From contig JAISBG010000170.1 in NCBI GenBank assembly GCA_031266315.1, forward strand, positions 1 through 5,479: DNA of 5,479 bases, written 5' to 3'. The first letter of the stretch is position 1, and the number at the start of each line of letters is the position of its first letter. Both the position numbers and the translations under genes were made by a program. Below the pieces are notes generated by a model. That model was not told the DNA's origin. It did not search any database and worked only from the letters and a program-made list of their open reading frames with translations. Below, in pieces: positions 1 to 3,874 of the stretch. This stretch comes from Planctomycetaceae bacterium (lineage in GTDB: Bacteria; Planctomycetota; Planctomycetia; Pirellulales; Thermoguttaceae).

Positions 1-82
1 GATCACTCCTGTGAGGGGAATGTCTCAAGCAATTGTTCGAGTTTGTTGATAAATCGTGTAAGGTGCTGTTAGGCTTCAAGCT

Positions 83-106
83 AAAAAACGAGTTCCAAAT
101 GGACTC
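83..106 (-). terminator. Candidate minus-strand intrinsic terminator
   Basis: Read on the minus strand, a short stem GAGT plus CC pairs with GG plus ACTC around an ATTT tetraloop. There is a one-base bulge, and a G and six T follow at once. The stem is only six pairs, so this is a weak terminator. If real, it would end transcripts entering from the right of position 106, where no solid minus-strand gene is seen. On the plus strand the same stem has no T tract after it. Confidence 0.3.
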
Positions 107-140
107 AAGAAGTTCACGACGTCCCACCAGCTTTTTTCTC

Positions 141-203
141 ATTGTATTGTAATTTTATTTTATTGTCGCTAGAGCGACAAAAAAAATAAAAATACAATAC
201 AAT
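141..203. repeat. 63-nt near-perfect AT-rich hairpin
   Basis: Positions 141-151 pair with 193-203 (11 pairs), 153-161 with 183-191 (9 pairs) and 163-170 with 173-180 (7-8 pairs). Only one A/A mismatch and one 1x2 internal loop interrupt the stem. The tip is GC-rich (TGTCGCT...AGCGACA) and the base carries a doubled ATTGT. Neither strand has a T tract directly after the GC tip, so it is not a textbook intrinsic terminator. It could be a bidirectional transcription barrier, a small MITE-like element or a cruciform-forming site. No clear target-site duplication flanks it. Confidence 0.7.
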
Positions 204-264
204 ATCTATAACAGACAAGTTAATCATACAAGAAGTTCCCAAAGTATATTTCCGGTGGGAAGGA

Positions 265-293
265 TTGACTTTTAACTTGGTTCGATTCATAAT
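265..293 (+). promoter_or_regulatory. Sigma70-type promoter for coaE
   Basis: TTGACT at 265-270 and CATAAT at 288-293 each match the consensus at five of six positions, with an ideal 17-nt spacer. Transcription would start near 300, leaving a leader of roughly 118 nt before the coaE ATG. The TTG that could be read as an upstream in-frame coaE start is the first three bases of this -35 box, which argues against the longer coding call. Confidence 0.6.
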
Positions 294-417
294 CATTCGA
301 TGTTTTCGCGGATTGCGGATTTATGGGTTATTTTCGGAAAGCAGTTTTGTTTTGACGGTTTTTGAATTTTTGAAATCGGTTTATTGGCGGACTATTGGTT
401 TCGATATTAATATTTCA

Positions 418-1026
418 ATGTTAATACTGGGTTTAATCGGCGGAATCGGCAGCGGGAAAAGTACGGTTGCGGAAATGTTTTGCCAATTGGGAGCCGAACA
501 AATTGACGCAGACCGGATCGGGCACGAAGTATTACAACGCCACGAAGTTCAAACTATTGCTCGAAACCGTTGGGGAGACAGAGTTTTTGACCACAACGGT
601 CAACTCAATCGAAAAATATTGGCTCAAATTGTGTTCGATCCGTCGGAAACCGGTTGTGAAGAACTCCGTTTTTTGAATTTTTTGGTTCATCCTCTCATCA
701 CTCAAAAAATCGAAGATCAAATCCGTCAGTTTTCCGAATCCGATTGTCGTTACCTCATTTTGAACGCGCCGCTTTTACTTGAAAATCATTGGGAACAACG
801 TGTCAATTCCCTTATTTTTGTGGACGTTCCCCGATCAACCCGAATTGCCCGAACGCAAAAACGCGGTTGGACATCCGCAGAATTGGATGCCCGCGAAAAC
901 TCACAACAAAACCTCCAAGAAAAACGCCGTACGGCAAATTGGATTATTGATAATTCAGGAAATTTGGATGAGACGCTTGACCAAGTTAAAAAAATTTGGC
1001 AAAATTTAGAAACTTGGAATCGTTAA
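418..1026 (+). CDS. coaE: Dephospho-CoA kinase
   Basis: This cytoplasmic enzyme performs the last step of coenzyme A synthesis, the ATP-dependent phosphorylation of the 3'-hydroxyl of dephospho-CoA. The 202-residue protein has the usual family length. It shows the P-loop GGIGSGKST at residues 8-16, DAD at 30-32 (the substrate/base region), LNRKILAQIVF at 63-73, HPLI at 91-94, APLLLE at 117-122 (the family usually has Asp before this; here it is Asn116) and a C-terminal KRR..N.IIDNSG lid/core segment. The frame is open back to a TTG at 265, but the extra 51 residues are not part of the family and overlap a promoter, so the ATG at 418, which places the P-loop normally, is chosen. No Shine-Dalgarno is visible before it. 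rho follows after 287 nt with its own promoter. The gene looks intact. Confidence 0.95.
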   Translation: MLILGLIGGIGSGKSTVAEMFCQLGAEQIDADRIGHEVLQRHEVQTIARNRWGDRVFDHNGQLNRKILAQIVFDPSETGCEELRFLNFLVHPLITQKIEDQIRQFSESDCRYLILNAPLLLENHWEQRVNSLIFVDVPRSTRIARTQKRGWTSAELDARENSQQNLQEKRRTANWIIDNSGNLDETLDQVKKIWQNLETWNR

Positions 1027-1114
1027 TAAACTTTACCTTATTGAAATTCCAGCGTTTGACGCCATACCATCTAAACTTTCGGAATTATGAACTGATTGAA
1101 TGAAATGGATACGG

Positions 1115-1130
1115 TTGTCAGGATTGACAA
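1115..1130. promoter_or_regulatory. Perfect inverted repeat, possible operator
   Basis: TTGTCA and TGACAA form a perfect 6-bp inverted repeat around a GGAT spacer, about 110 nt before the rho -10 box. A TTGACA hexamer (1124-1129) is part of the right arm, but no good -10 lies at the right distance. The symmetry and spacing fit either a small hairpin or a dimeric repressor site. No family can be named. Confidence 0.3.
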
Positions 1131-1151
1131 ATTGATAAATACTTTAAAGTT

Positions 1152-1175
1152 AAAATCTTTTTTTTACGACTCTTA
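1152..1175 (+). repeat. Imperfect direct repeat, copy 1 (rho upstream region)
   Basis: AAAATC, a run of eight T, then ACGACTCTTA. It resembles copy 2 at 1215-1236 (AAAATC, five T, CACAACTCTTA), starting 63 nt earlier. Four bases after CTCTTA copy 1 has GATATG, where copy 2 has the TATAAT box. Copy 1 therefore looks like a degenerate duplicate of the promoter region or the outer half of a two-site regulatory element. Confidence 0.5.
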
Positions 1176-1214
1176 ACCAGATATGGCAAGTCAGAGATTG
1201 TTGCGGCAAAAACA

Positions 1215-1236
1215 AAAATCTTTTTCACAACTCTTA
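1215..1236 (+). repeat. Imperfect direct repeat, copy 2 (over the rho -35 region)
   Basis: This is the second copy of the AAAATC-T run-CTCTTA repeat, differing from copy 1 by the T-run length and a few bases. It covers the position where the -35 box of the rho promoter should lie, so any protein binding here would touch RNA polymerase directly. Confidence 0.5.
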
Positions 1237-1246
1237 CGCTTATAAT
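1218..1246 (+). promoter_or_regulatory. rho promoter
   Basis: A perfect TATAAT lies at 1241-1246, 68 nt before the rho ATG. The matching -35 region (about 1218-1224, ATCTTTT) is a poor match to TTGACA, so the promoter may depend on an activator or on the A/T-rich stretch upstream. Predicted transcription start is near 1253, at the foot of the first leader hairpin. It would drive rho and the three reading frames behind it. Confidence 0.5.
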
Positions 1247-1253
1247 CTCCGCA

Positions 1254-1304
1254 GATTCGCCTTAAAACGAATCCATCGAACTTATCCTATCGGTAATTTT
1301 AGGA
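1254..1304 (+). promoter_or_regulatory. rho leader: two hairpins, one over the Shine-Dalgarno
   Basis: The first hairpin pairs GATTCG (1254-1259) with CGAATC (1268-1273) around an 8-nt loop, starting almost exactly at the predicted transcript end. The second pairs TCCTA (1285-1289) with TAGGA (1300-1304). The AGGA of that right arm is the only Shine-Dalgarno of rho, 9 nt before the ATG. This suggests that ribosome access, and so rho expression, could be tuned by RNA folding. Both stems are short (6 and 5 pairs). Confidence 0.4.
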
Positions 1305-1313
1305 AATTGTACA

Positions 1314-2816
1314 ATGATAAATAATCGTTCAAAAACGAAGACATCGTTTGGATATGGAATTTTTCCGGAAACAGATGAATCTTCTGAAGTTGCTGTTACG
1401 CCCAATCAAGAATCCGTTTCTTCCGGTACCGATCAGGTTTCAACCGGTACGGCAATTCCGCAACGCAATGAACCAGAACTTCCTTTTTCTTTGGGGGCTG
1501 TCGGTAAAAAAGGAGAACCGCTTTGTCTTGCGGAGATTCTTTCCAAAGAACGGAATCAAGGTTTCGTCGAACCGGATTACGACGAAACTTACGAAAAACT
1601 AAAACAACGCGGTGATACAACTTACCTGAGCGATTTACAAAAAATGTCGGTTCAGGAATTGATCATCGAAGCACGTCGTCTGGAAATTGAGACGACGTCT
1701 GAAAATTCGACACGGCAAGAACTGATTTTCCAGATTATTCGACGCCGTGTTAAAGAAAACGGGTTGATGTTCGGCGAGGGAACATTGGAGATTCTTCCCG
1801 ATCAATTCGGTTTTCTGCGAAGTCCGGATTATCACTATCTTTCCTGTCCGGACGATATTTACATTTCACCAAGCCAGATACGGCGTTTCGGACTTCGTAA
1901 GGGTTGTACGGTTTCGGGACAAATTCGACCGCCGAAAGAAAATGAACGTTATTTCGCTTTGCTTCGTGTTGAAGCCATCAACCATGAAGAACCGAATATC
2001 CTTCACAGCCGTCCTCACTTCGATCATTTGACTCCGGTTCATCCGAACACCCGAATCGTTCTGTCCCGCGACAATGATATTGATACAAAAATCATTGATC
2101 ATATCGTGCCGATCGGTTTCGGACAACGCGGTCTCCTGATCAGTCCGCCGCGAAGCGGAAAAACTGTTCTGATGCGGAAAATGGCGGCTGCGGTTCAAAA
2201 GAACCATCCTGATGTTTACGTTTTCATGTTGTTAATTGATGAACGACCGGAAGAAGCCACCGAAATGATTCGGCAATTGAAAGGTCCGCAATGTGAAGTC
2301 GTTTGCTCTTTTTTCGATGAAGTTCCTGCACGGCATATTCATATTTCGGAAATAGTTTTTGAAAAAGCCAAACGTATGGTTGAATATGGTAAGAATGTTT
2401 TTATTTTTCTTGATTCAATTACACAACTTTCGTTGGCGTGGAACACGGATCATCCGCTTGATCTGGCTTGCTTGAATTTGCAGGCACCCAAAAAACTGTT
2501 CGGTTCCGCCCGTAAAATTGAAGGCGGCGGCTCGCTAACGATTCTTGCTTCGGTATTGGTTGAAACGGAAAACCCTGTTGACGATGCGGTTTATCATCAA
2601 TTTCGCGGAACGGGTAATTTGGAAATCCATCTTAGTCGTTTAATGGCGGAAAAACGTATTTGGCCCGCTATTGATCTCCACAAAAGCGGTACACAACACG
2701 AAGAATATCTCTTTTCCGACAACGAATTACAGCAGAATGCGGAATTGAGACGAAAAATCGCGGACATGGACAGTATTGCGGCGATGAAATTTTTACGAAA
2801 CTGTTTGAACAATTGA
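1314..2816 (+). CDS. rho: Divergent transcription termination factor Rho (motor loops degenerate)
   Basis: The normal family role is an RNA-dependent hexameric ATPase that ends transcription. Order over 500 residues: low-complexity N-terminal extension (1-103), Rho_N helical domain (about 104-148), cold-shock-like RNA-binding domain (149-226) and RecA-like motor (240-493). Primary RNA-site residues are kept (F165, F167, R169, Y183, E211, Y213). In the motor, PPRSGKT (278-284), LLIDERPEE (306-314) and Walker B D367 are present. Set against E. coli Rho (numbering recalled), the Q-loop SGKVLTGG is missing (residues 378-391 are 7 shorter), R-loop G324/K326 are E419/P421, R269 and R272 are Q371 and L374, and arginine finger R366 is Q461. 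The C-terminus stops about 14 residues early. Start is the ATG at 1314 with TAGGA 9 nt upstream. The Rho family is certain; normal Rho activity is doubtful. It may be a paralog. Confidence 0.93.
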   Translation: MINNRSKTKTSFGYGIFPETDESSEVAVTPNQESVSSGTDQVSTGTAIPQRNEPELPFSLGAVGKKGEPLCLAEILSKERNQGFVEPDYDETYEKLKQRGDTTYLSDLQKMSVQELIIEARRLEIETTSENSTRQELIFQIIRRRVKENGLMFGEGTLEILPDQFGFLRSPDYHYLSCPDDIYISPSQIRRFGLRKGCTVSGQIRPPKENERYFALLRVEAINHEEPNILHSRPHFDHLTPVHPNTRIVLSRDNDIDTKIIDHIVPIGFGQRGLLISPPRSGKTVLMRKMAAAVQKNHPDVYVFMLLIDERPEEATEMIRQLKGPQCEVVCSFFDEVPARHIHISEIVFEKAKRMVEYGKNVFIFLDSITQLSLAWNTDHPLDLACLNLQAPKKLFGSARKIEGGGSLTILASVLVETENPVDDAVYHQFRGTGNLEIHLSRLMAEKRIWPAIDLHKSGTQHEEYLFSDNELQQNAELRRKIADMDSIAAMKFLRNCLNN

Positions 2817-2817
2817 G

Positions 2818-2946
2818 ATGTTGTTGAAAGATACTCAAGCCGTTTTAAAATTCACGAAGCTGATTACGGAAGCGCAACAACGTGAAGTGGTTACTCGTGG
2901 GCGAAGCCTACCGCCCATACCGGCTACGGTAGAACAGAAAAAATAA
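2818..2946 (+). CDS. Small hypothetical ORF (42 codons) between rho and the HI0074-like gene
   Basis: I do not recognise this 42-residue reading frame. Its ATG lies one base after the rho stop (TGAGATG), and its TAA overlaps the ATG of the next gene (TAATG), so it would bridge the two by translational coupling. Translation begins MLLKDTQAVLKFTKLITEAQ, plausible as an amphipathic helix, and ends in a Pro-rich basic stretch ending EQKK. The second half is encoded by a GC-rich double hairpin (2897-2931), which may mean that the frame is fortuitous or was extended by an inserted element. No Shine-Dalgarno is visible. It lies one frame off from rho and does not resemble the missing Rho C-terminus. 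Confidence 0.35.
   Translation: MLLKDTQAVLKFTKLITEAQQREVVTRGRSLPPIPATVEQKK
2897..2931. repeat. GC-rich tandem hairpins, REP-like
   Basis: Two adjacent hairpins stand out in otherwise AT-rich DNA. TGGGCG (2898-2903) pairs with CGCCCA (2912-2917) around an 8-nt loop, with a G-T closing pair at 2897/2918. TACCG (2918-2922) pairs with CGGTA (2927-2931) around GCTA. An alternative fold pairs CTACCG (2908-2913) with CGGTAG (2927-2932), and AGCC with GGCT. There is no T tract, so it is not an intrinsic terminator. It could be a dispersed palindromic repeat, or a structure that protects or punctuates the mRNA between rho and the downstream pair. Confidence 0.5.
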
Positions 2947-3350
2947 TGGATACGGAAATACGTTGGCGGCAGCGTCTTGAAAATCTGAACAAGGCATTTA
3001 AGCATTTTGAGTCGGCATGTATTCGAGATCGTTATGATGAATTGGAACTTGCCGGACTTGTCAAATTTTATGAATTAACGTTTGAATTTTGCTGGAAAAC
3101 CTTAAAGGATTATCTGTACGAAGAAGGAATCGACGTAAAAAGTCCGCGTGAAACAATTAAAAAAGCTTATCAAACCGCGTTACTTGAAAATGTTGATCAA
3201 TGGCTGGCTGCCCTTGATCATCGAAACAAATTCAGTCCTATTTACGATGAAAAAGCGGTCAATGAAGCGGTTCCGTATATTAAAGAAACGTTATATCCCA
3301 TGATTCGGACGTGCGTCAAAATACTGAACGAAAAAGTCAATGAAACATGA
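2946..3350 (+). CDS. HI0074-family nucleotidyltransferase substrate-binding protein (HEPN-like)
   Basis: This 134-residue all-helical protein matches the NTase_sub_bind/HI0074 family, four-helix-bundle partners of minimal nucleotidyltransferases related to the HEPN/HepT group. Family hallmarks are RWRQRLENLNKAF (6-18), FYELTFEFCWKTLKDYL (41-57), SPRETIKKAY (66-75), WLAALDHRNKFSPIYDE (86-102) and a final helix. In many relatives the late motif reads RNxxSHxY; here it is R93 N94 K F S97 P98 I Y100, so the histidine is replaced by proline. The ATG overlaps the previous stop (TAATG), and its end overlaps the nucleotidyltransferase start by 11 nt, implying coupled translation. There is no promoter or good Shine-Dalgarno of its own. 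It may be the toxin-like half of an MntA/HepT-type pair or a non-toxic substrate binder; the sequence alone cannot decide. Confidence 0.85.
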   Translation: MDTEIRWRQRLENLNKAFKHFESACIRDRYDELELAGLVKFYELTFEFCWKTLKDYLYEEGIDVKSPRETIKKAYQTALLENVDQWLAALDHRNKFSPIYDEKAVNEAVPYIKETLYPMIRTCVKILNEKVNET

Positions 3351-3664
3351 TGACGGTTTGACGGAAAAATATCGTGCGGAAATAAGGTTGATTTTTGCTT
3401 CCTGTTCCAAAATTGATCGGGCGTTATTATTCGGTTCGCGAGCCAAAGGAAATTTCCGGCGGGATTCTGATGTGGATTTTGCGTTGGAGGGTAACGATCT
3501 TGTTTTTTTCCGATCTTGTGTCTTTGAATACAAAATTTGAAGAGTCTGAAGTTCCGTTTGATATTGATCTTTTAATCCGCGCCAATATTACCAATCAAAA
3601 CCTCGAAAACCAAATTGCCAAACACGGAACCGAATTTTATAGAAAAAACCGTAATTCCTCTTGA
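3340..3664 (+). pseudogene. Minimal nucleotidyltransferase (MNT/HI0073-like), frameshifted
   Basis: The first part (3340 on) reads FGSRAKG (31-37) and SDVDFALEG (43-51), the GSxAxG and DxD metal-binding core of the minimal nucleotidyltransferase fold. The frame then runs out at TGA 3538-3540 after 66 residues. The rest of the domain lies in the +1 frame: VPFDIDLL, carrying the expected third Asp, up to HGTEFYRKN, ending at 3664. Removing one T from the T7 run at 3503-3509 joins both parts into a 107-residue protein of normal family length. In that joined protein all three catalytic Asp are kept (D44, D46, D76). The lesion may be true inactivation, a homopolymer sequencing error, or a slippage site. 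The start overlaps the upstream partner by 11 nt. Such enzymes transfer nucleotides to a partner or substrate, and in MntA/HepT pairs they AMPylate the toxin. Confidence 0.8.
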
Positions 3665-3690
3665 GACACGGAAATTTCGTAATATATAAT
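3661..3690 (+). promoter_or_regulatory. Upstream promoter candidate for the oxidoreductase
   Basis: TTGAGA (3661-3666) and a perfect TATAAT (3685-3690) are separated by 18 nt. The -35 box overlaps the nucleotidyltransferase stop codon. The spacer contains the 8-bp palindrome GAAATTTC (3671-3678), flanked by CG, a possible operator under RNA polymerase. It would give a leader of about 180 nt. Confidence 0.45.
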
Positions 3691-3730
3691 GTGTTGTATC
3701 TCACTATTGACATTGCTGTTGTGCTTTGAG

Positions 3731-3758
3731 TTGCAATTACACCGCGATATGTTACAAT
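3731..3758 (+). promoter_or_regulatory. Proximal promoter candidate for the oxidoreductase
   Basis: TTGCAA (3731-3736) and TACAAT (3753-3758) are separated by 16 nt. They match the sigma70 consensus at four and five of six positions. Start would be near 3765, with a leader of about 110 nt that includes the TTTATT repeats and the hairpin at 3814-3841. Confidence 0.4.
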
Positions 3759-3770
3759 GTGTACTGTTAG

Positions 3771-3794
3771 TTTATTGGTTTATTAATTTATTAA
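3771..3794 (+). repeat. Three tandem 8-bp units, TTTATTRR
   Basis: TTTATTGG, TTTATTAA and TTTATTAA follow each other without gaps, then TTAAAA. They lie just after the proximal promoter. Such a short AT tandem can change copy number by replication slippage. It would also be an unstructured, easily melted part of the leader. Confidence 0.6.
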
Positions 3795-3813
3795 TTAAAA
3801 AATACCAGTTCGG

Positions 3814-3841
3814 GTAACATTGATAACTTTGTCATTGTTAC
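3814..3841 (+). promoter_or_regulatory. Leader hairpin upstream of the oxidoreductase
   Basis: GTAACA (3814-3819) pairs with TGTTAC (3836-3841). After one T/T mismatch, TGA (3821-3823) pairs with TCA (3832-3834), closing an 8-nt loop. It ends 33 nt before the start codon and leaves the Shine-Dalgarno free. It may be a palindromic operator or an RNA element. No known riboswitch was recognised. Confidence 0.4.
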
Positions 3842-3861
3842 GTTATAAAATTACTTTTAGC

Positions 3862-3867
3862 AAAGGA
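3862..3867 (+). promoter_or_regulatory. Strong Shine-Dalgarno of the oxidoreductase
   Basis: AAAGGA lies 7 nt before the ATG at 3875. It is the best ribosome-binding site in the window and fixes the start, which also gives a proper twin-arginine signal peptide. Confidence 0.75.
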
Positions 3868-3874
3868 TTATTCG

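Larger units (their letters stand above)
1..417. other. Non-coding left flank upstream of coaE
   Basis: No convincing gene is visible in this stretch. Plus-strand frames close quickly (stops near 12, 48 and 72). A minus-strand frame open from about 125 to the left edge has only a GTG start and an unremarkable translation. A 60-codon minus-strand frame (114-296) runs straight through the 63-nt hairpin and has no ribosome site, so I do not accept it. No tRNA-like cloverleaf was found. What can be supported are a minus-strand terminator-like hairpin (83-106), the long AT hairpin (141-203) and the coaE promoter (265-293). The stretch from about 300 to 417 would be the coaE leader. Confidence 0.6.

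Noticed and set aside
20..140. tRNA, tmRNA or tracrRNA-like sequence near the left edge (GTTCGAG, CCACCA, GCTTTTTT)
   Set aside because: The five-pair T stem around TTCGAGT does not form, no acceptor stem was found, and the T run has no stem before it on the plus strand.
114..296. Minus-strand 60-codon reading frame
   Set aside because: It runs through the 63-nt hairpin and the coaE promoter, has no ribosome site, and its translation is low-complexity Phe/Tyr-rich. The terminator-like hairpin just after its stop is weak support only.
265..417. N-terminal extension of coaE from a TTG start
   Set aside because: The 51 extra residues match nothing in the family, the TTG is part of a -35 box with a 17-nt spacer to CATAAT, and the ATG at 418 gives the normal 202-residue length.
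1866..2207. 113-codon minus-strand frame inside rho
   Set aside because: It is fully antisense to conserved Rho domains with no recognisable motifs, so it is a shadow frame.
3503..3509. Programmed -1 ribosomal frameshift in the T7 run
   Set aside because: The downstream half lies in the +1 frame, so a -1 shift would not reach it. Only a +1 shift or loss of one U would do so.
3340..3540. The 66-codon frame as a complete small nucleotidyltransferase
   Set aside because: It lacks the third catalytic Asp and the C-terminal half, which are present in the next frame directly after the T7 run.
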